From DAIOFH01 sp036745875 (GTDB taxonomy: Bacteria > Planctomycetota > SZUA-567): a stretch of 28,455 bases of DNA. Of this stretch, positions 14,811 to 23,258 are shown in pieces; the stretch's first letter is position 1; every line of letters starts with the position of its first letter. A program made the translations under genes and the position numbers. The stretch covers positions 1-28,455 of the forward strand of contig DAIOFH010000041.1 in NCBI GenBank assembly GCA_036745875.1. Direction: 5' to 3'. Under the pieces are notes generated by a model, which ran no database searches, had not been told where the DNA came from, and saw nothing but the letters and a program-made list of their open reading frames with translations.

Positions 14811-14977
14811 GGATACTCGTAGCCAGGCGCGTCGCCACCCTGGAGGAACTGCGCACAGTGTACAGCCTTGAGGATGCCCTGGACCTGCTGGAAATCGTCC
14901 TTGTCGCCGACGACAACCAGAGGAAAGCCCTTGAATCGGCGGCCGAGGAATCACGCAAAAGGAAAGGAAGGCGATGA
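14310..14977 (+). CDS. Tail assembly chaperone, -1 frameshift fusion
   Basis: If ribosomes slip back one base at T TTT TTC (14723-14729), translation continues in an open -1 frame to the TGA at 14975-14977. This gives a 222-aa fusion: the first 140 residues of the short form plus 82 new ones. The -1 extension includes NVYPLVGILVARRVATLEEL, TVYSLEDALDLLEIVLVADD and a basic end (EESRKRKGRR). That is a plausible helical domain with codon use like its neighbours, as in lambda gpGT. It ends in an ATGA overlap with the tape-measure start. In lambda-type phages this fusion binds the tape measure and recruits tube protein. Confidence 0.87.
14723..14729 (+). promoter_or_regulatory. -1 programmed frameshift slippery site
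   Basis: The heptamer T TTT TTC (14723-14729) is in the required X XXY YYZ phase relative to the zero frame (GGT TTT TTC). It is 81 nt before the zero-frame stop, and the -1 frame stays open from here to 14977. A downstream stimulatory structure is possible but I could not establish one. Confidence 0.88.
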
Positions 14978-15969
14978 TCAGGGTGGACGAACTGGCGGAG
15001 CGCATCGATCCCGCATCCATTTCCTACATCAACGAAATAAGGCAAAGGATTTCCGCGTTCTGGAAAGAAACAACCGCGTCCGACAAACCGGGATACGTGC
15101 CGGAAATTGCCGACGGCGCCGATAGCGGGTCCTCTTCCTTCAAGGAAATGGCGATGCTGTGGAACCGGCTGGCCGATGGCGGTTCAAAAACGCAGGCGGC
15201 AACGCGATTGCCGGATGTCGCGGCTGGAAGCCTTTCCGTCGTAGAGAACCTATTCGGCGAATTACAGGCCGGGGCGACGGAACGCCCCGCCGCACCGGCG
15301 GACGGAGCGGAAAATGGATTGCTGACGCTGGAGGAAATCCTGTCGTCCGCGACGGAAGCAATTGGCGGAAAAGAGGTGCGTGACTCTTCCGAAAGCACGG
15401 CCAGCCATTCCGAAAAACAGTCCGTCGTAAGGGAGATTGCCAGGACGGCGTCCGAGAGCGTCGCCAATGCCAGGGAAACGGCCTCTCGCGTGAGTGAACC
15501 GCTCGCCAAGGCATTGGGATTGGAAGCCGGCGCTTCTTCGCCAGTGTCCAGTACGATGGAGCAGCTGTTTGCCGAGGCTTCGTCAAGTGCGGATTTCCGG
15601 GCGAACGGGGGGGACATCGAGTCATTGGCCTCCTTGAATGAAATACATGAAACGCTCGCCACCGCGCTTGGCGTGGAATCACGGCGGGAACAGCGTGGCG
15701 CGTGGTCGACGTCGGACCATTCCGCGACAGCCGAAAACATGATGTTCAACACCGTCGCGCCCCCGGCAGCCGCCATGCTCCCGCAGTCGGCGATCCTGTA
15801 TGAGCATGGCGGCGATCCCTCCTCGAACCGGGCGACCAACGTCACCATGAGCGGAATCAGCATCACCGTGAACGGCAACGACGGCGAAGCGGTCGCCAAC
15901 GGCATAGCAAACAGCCTGGCCGCCAAAACGCAGCAGGCCTATATGGGCGACGGATCGGTAGGGAGGTAA
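14974..15969 (+). CDS. Tail tape measure protein (short)
   Basis: A 331-aa protein after the chaperone pair, with an ATGA overlap. It is mostly helical, rich in Ala/Ser/Glu and without Cys (REIARTASESVANARETASR). The C-terminus (MSGISITVNGNDGEAVANGI, then ANSLAAKTQQAYMGDG) is the short conserved tail seen in many tape-measure proteins. Length in amino acids sets tail length; at roughly 0.15 nm per residue this is a tail near 50 nm, short for a myophage. No transmembrane hydrophobic block or muralytic domain is visible. Function is assigned by position and composition. Confidence 0.72.
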   Translation: MIRVDELAERIDPASISYINEIRQRISAFWKETTASDKPGYVPEIADGADSGSSSFKEMAMLWNRLADGGSKTQAATRLPDVAAGSLSVVENLFGELQAGATERPAAPADGAENGLLTLEEILSSATEAIGGKEVRDSSESTASHSEKQSVVREIARTASESVANARETASRVSEPLAKALGLEAGASSPVSSTMEQLFAEASSSADFRANGGDIESLASLNEIHETLATALGVESRREQRGAWSTSDHSATAENMMFNTVAPPAAAMLPQSAILYEHGGDPSSNRATNVTMSGISITVNGNDGEAVANGIANSLAAKTQQAYMGDGSVGR

Positions 15970-15974
15970 ACGGC

Positions 15975-16499
15975 ATGGAACAGGAAAAATGGTATATCGC
16001 CAGTTCCGGGGGCGGATCGAGCATCGTCGAGTATTCGTCCTTCATCGGCTATCAGTACAAGAACGAATCCACCATACCGACGAAGCCGGTCGAGCAGGGG
16101 GCGTTCATTTCCGCCAACAAATGGGCCAACCCCTATGAAGTGGAAGTGGAGATAGCGAAACACGGCACCGCGCCCGAGATACAACAGTTCCTCGAGGAAC
16201 TTGAACGCTGGCGCGAATCGGTTGAACTTGTCGACATCGTCACCCCGTCAAGGGTGTTCCTGGGCGCGAACATATACCGCATCTCCTATACCTGGTCGAT
16301 GGACGAGTACGGCCCCCGGATGGTCATACCCAAAATAAGCATCCGCGAGGTGCGGACGGCCCAATCGAGCATGACGACCGTGGGCGCCTCATTTGCCAAC
16401 CCGAAGAACGCCGGCAGCGCCAGCACCAGGACCGGCGGCAATATCCAGGGGGTCGCGCGGTCGTTCATCAAGGGAATGGCGGAGGGCGTATTGCCATGA
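15975..16499 (+). CDS. Dit-like baseplate protein
   Basis: A 174-aa protein that fits the Dit-like family of small-myophage baseplates: SSIVEYSSFIGYQYKNESTI, PTKPVEQGAFISANKWANPY, then FLEELERWRESVELVDIVTP and a beta-rich core ending in PRMVIPKISIREVRTAQ. It would form the hexameric ring at the end of the tube. The C-tail is Gly/Ser/Thr-rich. It overlaps the next gene by 4 nt (ATGA). Confidence 0.78.
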   Translation: MEQEKWYIASSGGGSSIVEYSSFIGYQYKNESTIPTKPVEQGAFISANKWANPYEVEVEIAKHGTAPEIQQFLEELERWRESVELVDIVTPSRVFLGANIYRISYTWSMDEYGPRMVIPKISIREVRTAQSSMTTVGASFANPKNAGSASTRTGGNIQGVARSFIKGMAEGVLP

Positions 16500-16834
16500 T
16501 CGTCGAAATACCCGTCAGAGCAATCCCCGCATACAGTTTTCAAACCGTCCTGAACGGGCAGGCGTGCTCGCTTCGCCTGTTATGGCGGAATGGAAAGCTG
16601 TTCTGCGACCTTATGGTCGACAACGCCTATGTCTGGCAAGGCCAAATCGTCCACGACCGGACGCCGCTGAAGAATTTCCGCGTCACCCGGTTCAGCGGCA
16701 ATTTCATCCTTGTCGATTACGAAGGCGCGGACGATCCGCATTATTCCGGCCTGGGCAGCCGCCATCGCATGTTCTACATCACCGACGACGTGGCTCTGCC
16801 CGAGGACTTTCAGATACGGGGAACGGAAGTATGA
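16496..16834 (+). CDS. Baseplate plug protein (Pam3 gp18-like)
   Basis: A 112-aa beta-rich protein: IPVRAIPAYSFQTVLNGQAC, LRLLWRNGKLFCDLMVDNAY, then a strand-rich end (FRVTRFSGNFILVDYEGADD). This pattern matches the short 'baseplate plug' proteins of simplified contractile phages. It is translationally coupled on both sides by ATGA overlaps. Confidence 0.78.
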   Translation: MIVEIPVRAIPAYSFQTVLNGQACSLRLLWRNGKLFCDLMVDNAYVWQGQIVHDRTPLKNFRVTRFSGNFILVDYEGADDPHYSGLGSRHRMFYITDDVALPEDFQIRGTEV

Positions 16835-17697
16835 GCGCCGACACCTTCAGCCAAAAAGTCATCGAGGTTGACCTGGAGTTGACAGTCAACTCCTTCGCGG
16901 GCGGCGGAAACGCCAAGAACATCCAGGGTCTGGCGTGTTCCGCCCATATCGTCAAGCACGGCCTCCCGAGCAAAAACACCTGCACCATCGATATCTACAA
17001 CCTGAAGCAGGAGGATATCCAGCGTATTTCCACTACGTCGCCGCATAACCTGGATGTCAGGAAAAACATGATAACAGTCAAGGCGGGGGTGATCGGCGGG
17101 CGGATGGATTCCGTCTTCACCGGGGAGATCGTCCTGGCGCACGGGATTTATCCGACAGCCGACCTCGGGGTGCATATAGCGGCAATGACCGGGATCTATC
17201 CGTCCCTGGTCATTTCCGAACCCTATACTTTCAACGGGGAAGTGTCCGCCCTCTCGATTATCGAAAAATACGCGAAAGAGGCCGGCTATTCCTACCGGAA
17301 CAATGGCTTCGAAGACAAACCGATTTTCGACCCGGTCATCAACGGCAGCCCGCTGGAAAAGATCCAGCAGGTCGCCAGGGAGATCGGCGCGCAGATCCTC
17401 TGCGACGACGAAGAGATCATTCTTTCCCCCTGGAACAAACCGTTCGGAACGCCGGTGTCCGTCACGCCGCGAAACGGCCTATTGGGCTATCCCGAATTTC
17501 ATCCCAGCGGCGTGCGTTTCCGGTGTGTGTATGATTCGCGTTTTCGCCAGGGCGGGGAGGTGGAAATCTCCGGTTCCATGGTGGAACGCGCCAACGGCAG
17601 ATGGAAAATCGTCCGGCTGGAACATCGCCTTCAGTGCTTCGGCGCAGGCGATGCCTGGGAAACGGAAATGGAAGGAGTATACCCAAATGGCACGTAG
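16831..17697 (+). CDS. Baseplate hub protein
   Basis: A 288-aa protein with the hub fold seen in phage late-control/gp27-like proteins. There is an N-terminal beta barrel (VIEVDLELTVNSFAGGGNAK, then CTIDIYNLKQEDIQRIS), a middle FTGEIVLAHGIYPTADLG and a second barrel with LSIIEKYAKEAGYSYRNNGF and IQQVAREIGAQILCDDEEII. It would trimerise and hold the central spike. The start is coupled to the plug gene by ATGA, and its 3' end overlaps the spike gene by 11 nt. Confidence 0.82.
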   Translation: MSADTFSQKVIEVDLELTVNSFAGGGNAKNIQGLACSAHIVKHGLPSKNTCTIDIYNLKQEDIQRISTTSPHNLDVRKNMITVKAGVIGGRMDSVFTGEIVLAHGIYPTADLGVHIAAMTGIYPSLVISEPYTFNGEVSALSIIEKYAKEAGYSYRNNGFEDKPIFDPVINGSPLEKIQQVAREIGAQILCDDEEIILSPWNKPFGTPVSVTPRNGLLGYPEFHPSGVRFRCVYDSRFRQGGEVEISGSMVERANGRWKIVRLEHRLQCFGAGDAWETEMEGVYPNGT

Positions 17698-18472
17698 CGG
17701 ACAACATTACGACACGTCGAACAACGACACCAACGCCGTCGCCTTCTTTTTCGAGCAGCGGCTCAAAAACCTGCATACCGCGCTGCCGGTGCGCGTCCTT
17801 GAAGTTTTTCCGCAGAATCCGGGGCCCGAGAAGCGGGGGCCGTACGGCACGGGCTTCGTCAACGTCACCCTGGAAATCGACCAGGTGGACAACGAGGACA
17901 AGGCCATAAAAACGCAACCCGCCTACAACCTGCCGTACTCGCGCATCCAGGGCGGGGAGTGCGCCCTGGTGATCGACCCGAAGCCGGGGGATGTCGGCTG
18001 GGCGATATTTTGCGAACGGGACATTTCCAAATTCAAGCGCACCCGCCGGCGCAGCCTCCCGGACAGCCTGCGGATGCACAGCCAGGCGGACGGCATTTAT
18101 CTTGGCGGCATTCTCAATGTTCAACCCCGCCTCTATATCCAGGTCCGCGAAGACGGCGGAGTCGTCATCGAATGCGACGACCAGGACCTGACGGTCAACT
18201 GCGCCAAGGCTGTCGTCAATGCCCGGGAACGCGTCCGTTGCGACACTCCCCGCGTCGACGTGGTGAACGACCTCTATATTGGCGGCGACATACTTCCGTT
18301 GGAGGAAAGCGAAAAAACCGAACTTTCCTGCCACTGCGGCCTCAAATGCCGCGACGACATCGTTTGTCGCGCGGGTTCCAGGAACATCAGCCTCGACAAC
18401 CACCAGCACTCGGGCGTCGAGCCGGGCGGCGGCAGTACGGACGTCCCCCTTTCCGCGGAGGCATACGGCTAA
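17687..18472 (+). CDS. Baseplate central spike (gpV/gp138-type)
   Basis: A 261-aa membrane-piercing spike. Residues ~10-130 form the OB-fold N-domain (RVLEVFPQNPGPEKRGPYGT, then GGECALVIDPKPGDVGWAIF). A repetitive beta-helix follows (VREDGGVVIECDDQDLTVNC). The tip has the HxH motif His239-Gln-His241 (DNHQHSGVEPGGGSTDVP), which in P2 gpV and phi92 gp138 binds iron in the trimer. Unusually, four cysteines (CHCGLKC...C) lie just before the tip. SD GGAAGGAG is 9 nt before ATG 17687. Confidence 0.87.
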   Translation: MARSGQHYDTSNNDTNAVAFFFEQRLKNLHTALPVRVLEVFPQNPGPEKRGPYGTGFVNVTLEIDQVDNEDKAIKTQPAYNLPYSRIQGGECALVIDPKPGDVGWAIFCERDISKFKRTRRRSLPDSLRMHSQADGIYLGGILNVQPRLYIQVREDGGVVIECDDQDLTVNCAKAVVNARERVRCDTPRVDVVNDLYIGGDILPLEESEKTELSCHCGLKCRDDIVCRAGSRNISLDNHQHSGVEPGGGSTDVPLSAEAYG

Positions 18473-18828
18473 TGACGGCGACACTTCCTCTTGACCCCGA
18501 CACATGGGATTTGGTCCTGGACAAGGCGGGCGACTGGACCGCCCGCAAGGACGAGGCGTTTGTCGCCAGCCAGTCGGTGGCGAACGCCTGCCTCCTGTCC
18601 ACGGACGATGCCTATTTTTTTCCCGAGGAAGGCATCCCCTATAAATGGGACATTCTCGGCGACCGCCCGTCCAGGCCGCTTGTCGAAGCATATATCAAGC
18701 GGGAGGCGCTGGCTGTGCCGCAGGTCGTTCGCTGCGACATAAGGGACTTTGACTTTAAAGACCGGACCATACATGGCTCAATCGCCATCTGGACGGAGGG
18801 CGGAGGGCAATACGATGTCAGCTTCTGA
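18472..18828 (+). CDS. Baseplate wedge protein (gp25/gp46-like)
   Basis: A 118-aa protein starting with a TAATG overlap to the spike stop. The order LPLDPDTWDLVLDKAGDWTA, QSVANACLLSTDDAYFFPEE, PYKWDILGDRP and YIKREALAVPQVVRCDIRDF is that of gp25/W/GP46-type wedge proteins. It would link baseplate to sheath and trigger contraction. The classical EPR motif of T4 gp25 is not seen. It overlaps the J gene by 14 nt. Confidence 0.75.
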   Translation: MTATLPLDPDTWDLVLDKAGDWTARKDEAFVASQSVANACLLSTDDAYFFPEEGIPYKWDILGDRPSRPLVEAYIKREALAVPQVVRCDIRDFDFKDRTIHGSIAIWTEGGGQYDVSF

Positions 18829-20056
18829 CCGGCGCGGCGGCCTGGTGTTCACGGACCATGGGCCAACTTCCCCCGATGCATCGGATATCCGCTCACTGAG
18901 GGCGGAGCAATTTCGCGAGATATGGGGCGTGGATCTCGACCTTTCCTCCAGCAAGCCACAGGGCCAGATACTCGACAGCGAGGTGGCTGTCATCCAGGAC
19001 AAAAACACGCAATTGATGTTTGTCGTCAACCAGTGGAACCCCGAACAGGCCGAGGGTATATACCAGGACAATATCTGCAAAATTTATTTCGTCAGCCGCA
19101 AGGCGGCGCAGCCGACGCTTGTGTATGCGGATTGCATGGGACTCGGCATGGTGAAAATACCGGCAGGCTCCCAGGTGGAGGACAACGCGGGTAACCGGTA
19201 TCAATCGTATGAGGATGTCGTTATTCCGGCCGGCGGCACAGCGGAAAGGATTAAGTTTACCTGTTTGACGGAAGGCCCGGTACAATGTCCCGCCAAATCT
19301 GTCAATAAAATCGTTACCCGCGTCTCCGGGTGGGATACCGTGTTAAATCCCGAACCCGGAGTAGTCGGCAATTTCGAGGAATCCCGGATCACCCTTGAAA
19401 AGCGCCGCAAAAAATCGGTCGCCAAGAACAGCCGTGGCAACTTTGAATCTGTTCTCGGAGAAATCTTCAATATCCCTGATGTGGTCAGTGCCGATCTTGC
19501 GGAAAACTACACAGACGTTGCACAGACCCTGAAGGGGGTCACTGTACCGCCGCATAGCATGTTCATTTCTGTTGTCGGTGGTCCGGACTCGGATGTCGCC
19601 GAGGTCATACGGCGCAAGAAAAGCGGCGGGTGCGGTCTTGTCGGCAATACCAGCGTCCTGGTGAATTTCGATTCCGTCACCGGCCGTTCCCGGCAACAGG
19701 CGGAGGTGAGGTTCAACCGTCCGGAGTTTATCGCCTGCCGCGTCAAGGCGGTCATCAAGGTCGATCACAATAAAACGGTCGGGAACATCGTGGAACTGGT
19801 GCAGCAAACCGTTTTCGCCGCCTGGAACGGGCAACTGGAATTGCCGCGCGTGGAGGTGGCTGATACGGTGTTCGCTTCGGCCTTGTATTGTCCGGTCAAC
19901 AAGATCCCCGCCGTGTTTGACCTTGTCTCGATCCAGCTCTCGCGCCCGGACCGGGAGAATGGGACCGATACCCCGTGGGCGGAAAGCTTCTCGTGCACCC
20001 TGGACGAATACCCGGCGCTGCAACTCGAAAATGTGCTCGTGGAGATACAGCCATGA
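18815..20056 (+). CDS. Baseplate J-like wedge protein
   Basis: A 413-aa baseplate J/gp6-type protein. Start MSASDRRGGLVFTDHG has GGAGG upstream; an ATG at 18749 would run through the previous gene. Segments typical of the family are SLRAEQFREIWGVDLDLSSS near the N-terminus, the VKIPAGSQVEDNAGNRYQSY beta domain (conserved 'G..f....g..f'), VPPHSMFISVVGGPDSDVAE and the C-half FIACRVKAVIKVDHNKTVGN. It dimerises in each wedge and joins the hub-proximal ring. It ends in an ATGA overlap. Confidence 0.87.
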   Translation: MSASDRRGGLVFTDHGPTSPDASDIRSLRAEQFREIWGVDLDLSSSKPQGQILDSEVAVIQDKNTQLMFVVNQWNPEQAEGIYQDNICKIYFVSRKAAQPTLVYADCMGLGMVKIPAGSQVEDNAGNRYQSYEDVVIPAGGTAERIKFTCLTEGPVQCPAKSVNKIVTRVSGWDTVLNPEPGVVGNFEESRITLEKRRKKSVAKNSRGNFESVLGEIFNIPDVVSADLAENYTDVAQTLKGVTVPPHSMFISVVGGPDSDVAEVIRRKKSGGCGLVGNTSVLVNFDSVTGRSRQQAEVRFNRPEFIACRVKAVIKVDHNKTVGNIVELVQQTVFAAWNGQLELPRVEVADTVFASALYCPVNKIPAVFDLVSIQLSRPDRENGTDTPWAESFSCTLDEYPALQLENVLVEIQP

Positions 20057-20721
20057 GGAACGAAGAGTTCGAGAAGACCGTTATTTCGCAGTACGCCAAT
20101 TCGGACAAACTGGTCAAACTGCTCCGCAATTTCAATGACGCCGTCGATCCCGAAAAGGACCTGGAGCGGTTCATCCGGGAGGAGCTCGACCTCGATACCT
20201 GCGGTACGCACGGCCTTGACGTCTGGGGCGTCATCGTCGGCGCGCCACGTCTGATAAATGTCGACGACGACGACTGGTTCGGATTTTACGGATCCGATTA
20301 CCAGCCGTTTGACGAAGCGCCGTTCCATCCCGGCCGGTCCGTCACAAACGTCTACCGCCTGGACAACGAGGCGTACCGAAAACTGATCTATTACAAGGCT
20401 GCCTGCAATATCGGGAACGAGACCATTCCCGAAATCGACCGCATGCTGGCCGCATTGTTTTCCATGAAGGCGCAAGGCGATATTTTCGCCCAGGACATCG
20501 GTCCGCCCATGCATATGCGCGTCATGATCGGTTTCGATGTGACACCCGTCGAGATCGCGATTTTCAAAAACTACGGCGGGCTTTTGCGGCCGACCGGAGT
20601 GTGGATGGAGTGGCACTTCCTTCCCGTGGACACCTTCGGTTTCGCCGAGGCCGAGGACTACCAGACCTTTGACCACGGCGTTTTCTGGCCCGGGGCATAC
20701 GAGCCTGTAGTGGCGGTTTGA
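20053..20721 (+). CDS. DUF2612 baseplate/fibre-attachment protein
   Basis: A 222-aa protein matching the DUF2612 family: VISQYANSDKLVKLLRNFND, the central GLDVWGVIVGAPRLINV, the aromatic segment DDDWFGFYGSDYQPFDEAPF and AYRKLIYYKAACNIGNETIP, then IDRMLAALF. Family members lie between J and the fibre in small myophages and probably anchor the fibre (gpI-like). It starts in an ATGA overlap with J. Confidence 0.87.
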   Translation: MRNEEFEKTVISQYANSDKLVKLLRNFNDAVDPEKDLERFIREELDLDTCGTHGLDVWGVIVGAPRLINVDDDDWFGFYGSDYQPFDEAPFHPGRSVTNVYRLDNEAYRKLIYYKAACNIGNETIPEIDRMLAALFSMKAQGDIFAQDIGPPMHMRVMIGFDVTPVEIAIFKNYGGLLRPTGVWMEWHFLPVDTFGFAEAEDYQTFDHGVFWPGAYEPVVAV

Positions 20722-20787
20722 CCGGAAAACAAAACACCCATCGTATCGAGTCGGCATTTTGCAGTCCCTTCCATAAGGAAAGAACCC

Positions 20788-23106
20788 ATGAGCATGACCC
20801 CCAAGTATTACAAATACGCTTTCGCAGCTTCATCCCCGCTTATCGACCCGGTCCAGGACGAGACCACGGCGGACACCGCATACGGCGCGGCAACCTACAA
20901 GGACGGCTTTCCGAGCCAGACCATGATCGCCAAGGGGGCGGGGGGCGTCCCGCCCAGGGGAAGGCAGTTCAATGCCTTGTTGAACGACATCACCCTGAAC
21001 CAAATGTACCTTCAGCGCGGCAGCGGCTATGGCTTCAGCGATGTCGTCGCCGAAGCCGGCGGGTACGGGAGGGGAGCTGTCCTCCAACCGGACGATGAAA
21101 CCGATCCATATGTCTATGAAAGCGTGGTCCCCAACAACACCGCGAATTTCAATGCCGATACGGCGGCGATAGGACCGTACTGGCGGCCGGCAAACGGTTT
21201 GCCGTGGTATATGGACTGGAAGGTGTACCCGGCAGGGTTTATCGTGACCGGGGAAGACAAGAAAACCTACAAAGCCCTTCTCGCCAACGGGCCCGGCATG
21301 GTCAAGGGGCCGGTCATGCCGGGCACCGACAGTTCCGTCTGGCAGCCTTACGGCGATTCCGGCGGTGGCGGCGAAGCTATGGCTTATTTGCCAATCCCTG
21401 ATACCGGCGCGCTCCGCAACGAATCCGGCCGCACCCAGGTCGAAGATCCGGTCGAGGACAAGGACGCGGCGAACAAGCGCTGGGTACTCAACACCTTTGG
21501 CGGCGATTTGTCGGGAATTATACGGCCGACAATTTTGTCGCCAGTCGACAACTACGTTTTTCAGACCTTTTCCATCGGGGTGGAGGTGAGCGAAATCCGG
21601 CTTGGCGGCGGCGGATCGCCGTCGCCCGTGGGGACGCAGATACGCATCATTGGTCCGAATGGGACGGACATCGTCGCCAACGCGCTTCTTTCATACACCA
21701 CAACCCCGTCGATCGCCGTTCCGGAAAATATGGTTGGGGAGTCCGTGTTCGTCGTTGTCCGCCACAAGGACGAAACGGAGGGATGGTCGAGCTGGTCTGA
21801 CAAAAAGCCGGTCCGGATGGCGGAAGTCCTGCAGCGAGCGCCAAGCATGACCTATCCCGCGCGGAATGCGCAGAACATAGCGTTCTCCGAATTGACCCTT
21901 TCCTTTTCCGCCGGCAAATGGTCCGACGGTTCGCCTTACTTCGGATCGCAAACACAGCTTGTCGTATACCGCAAGGACGATGATTCGGTCCTCTTCAATT
22001 CCGGGTGGGTAAATTATTGCAAGGTAATGTCGCTCCCGGCGGGATTGCTGGTTCCGGGGAAAACATACTGGGCGGCAGTACAGCATCGCGCGTTAGCCGC
22101 ACCCGACAGCAATCCCGACGCCTGTCTCGAATCGCCGAAAATCAGCGATCCGGACGACGGCAATGCAAGCGTTTTCACGACAATGGCCGCCAAAGCGCCC
22201 GATGTTTCGGGATTGCAACACTCGTTCCCGGGCGGGATGAACCACGGAATGCAGGTGAATGCCGCGATTTGGGGTGCGACGTCGACAGATGGAACCGCCG
22301 TTTCCTACGATATACGTTCGATCAGCTATGGGCTCAGCTTCTCCAAGACGAGCGGAATCGCCGCCAATGAAAACATTGTCATTGGCGCGTCCGCGGGGTC
22401 GCAGGTATATACGGCGTCGTTCCAGATCGTCGCCAAGAGCGCTTCGGGCGCGGAGGCTGCGCCGACTGTGGCGTCGGTGGTGATCGTTCAGCCAATATCG
22501 GTGTCTTACATCAATGCGGGCAATTACGTTTTCACTGCGCCGGCGAGCGGATGCTACCAGATCATCACCGGCGGCGGAGGCGCGGACGGCAGGAAGGCCG
22601 GCACCCACGCCGAGTCGGGCGGCGGCGGCGGCTGCGCCATCCATAATGCCGTGCGCCTCACCGCCGGCGAATCGTATAACGTAACTGTCGGCGCGGCGGG
22701 CGGCACCACCTCATTCCATGGAATTGTATACGCCACAGGCGGGACCGGCTCCACACCGGGGCAGGGCTACGGCGGACAAAGCAATACGACAGGCGGCTGG
22801 GGCGTGTCCGGGCCGGATGTGTGGAGGACGTTAAGCGGCGGCGGCGGCGCAGGCACGGGAAATGGCGGCAACGGCTCCCATGTGCAGAATGCCAGCGGGT
22901 TTGCACCTGGCGGTGCAAGCGGGGGCGGTTCGGGGGGCCAGGATGGCGAAGGCATTCCCCTCGGCCGCTACACGGTAAACACTGGCGCCGACGGCGGCTT
23001 CGCCGGGTATGCAGGCGGCGGCGGGGCGGCTTTTATACATGGTCAAAGCATCGCTGGGCATTCTGGCGGGCACGGCTGCTGCCTCGTCAATTGGGTCGGC
23101 TTCTAA
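20788..23106 (+). CDS. Tail fibre with glycine-rich receptor-binding tip
   Basis: A 772-aa fibre. Residues ~1-200 are the baseplate-proximal domain (YYKYAFAASSPLIDPVQDET, RGRQFNALLNDITLNQMYLQ). A carbohydrate-module-like repeat with fibronectin-like strands lies at ~250-470 (RIIGPNGTDIVANALLSYTT, SVFVVVRHKDETEGWSSW). A further repeat domain precedes residues ~572-772: FTAPASGCYQIITGGGG followed by many GGG runs and ending GHGCCLVNWVGF. This is the polyglycine-rich tip of adhesins such as gp38. SD AAGGAAAG is 6 nt upstream. The stop codon directly abuts a family 1 hairpin. Confidence 0.85.
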   Translation: MSMTPKYYKYAFAASSPLIDPVQDETTADTAYGAATYKDGFPSQTMIAKGAGGVPPRGRQFNALLNDITLNQMYLQRGSGYGFSDVVAEAGGYGRGAVLQPDDETDPYVYESVVPNNTANFNADTAAIGPYWRPANGLPWYMDWKVYPAGFIVTGEDKKTYKALLANGPGMVKGPVMPGTDSSVWQPYGDSGGGGEAMAYLPIPDTGALRNESGRTQVEDPVEDKDAANKRWVLNTFGGDLSGIIRPTILSPVDNYVFQTFSIGVEVSEIRLGGGGSPSPVGTQIRIIGPNGTDIVANALLSYTTTPSIAVPENMVGESVFVVVRHKDETEGWSSWSDKKPVRMAEVLQRAPSMTYPARNAQNIAFSELTLSFSAGKWSDGSPYFGSQTQLVVYRKDDDSVLFNSGWVNYCKVMSLPAGLLVPGKTYWAAVQHRALAAPDSNPDACLESPKISDPDDGNASVFTTMAAKAPDVSGLQHSFPGGMNHGMQVNAAIWGATSTDGTAVSYDIRSISYGLSFSKTSGIAANENIVIGASAGSQVYTASFQIVAKSASGAEAAPTVASVVIVQPISVSYINAGNYVFTAPASGCYQIITGGGGADGRKAGTHAESGGGGGCAIHNAVRLTAGESYNVTVGAAGGTTSFHGIVYATGGTGSTPGQGYGGQSNTTGGWGVSGPDVWRTLSGGGGAGTGNGGNGSHVQNASGFAPGGASGGGSGGQDGEGIPLGRYTVNTGADGGFAGYAGGGGAAFIHGQSIAGHSGGHGCCLVNWVGF

Positions 23107-23151
23107 GGCATTTTGAGAATTTTCCTGGATATCAGGATTTCTTAAAATGCT
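23107..23151 (+). repeat. Family 1 hairpin, short copy C1
   Basis: GGCATTTTGAGAATTTTCCTG (23107-23127) pairs with CAGGATTTCTTAAAATGC (23133-23150) around the loop GATAT. The right arm contains the conserved TTTCTTAAAATGCT (23138-23151). It begins the base after the fibre stop codon. Unlike copies B and D it has no central core, so it looks like a minimal form. Confidence 0.8.
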
Positions 23152-23185
23152 TTAGGTCTTGGCAAAGATGCGTTGTTTTTACTCT

Positions 23186-23243
23186 AGCCTTTTAAGCGCC
23201 GCCGTAACTGGCTGTCAAGCAAGGCTTATTCGCTTAAAATGCT
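23186..23243 (+). repeat. Family 1-related hairpin C2
   Basis: AGCCTTTTAAGCG (23186-23198) pairs with CGCTTAAAATGCT (23231-23243), with one mismatch in 13. It shares the terminal AGCATTTTAAG motif with family 1 but not the next bases. It ends 3 nt before AAGGGG of the next gene. Two related hairpins in tandem thus fill this 152-bp intergenic gap. Confidence 0.65.
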
Positions 23244-23258
23244 ATAAGGGGAAAAAAG

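Noticed and set aside
15024..15926. 300-codon minus-strand frame opposite the tape measure
   Set aside because: Ser/Ala-rich shadow of a low-complexity gene; no start signal and opposite to the operon.
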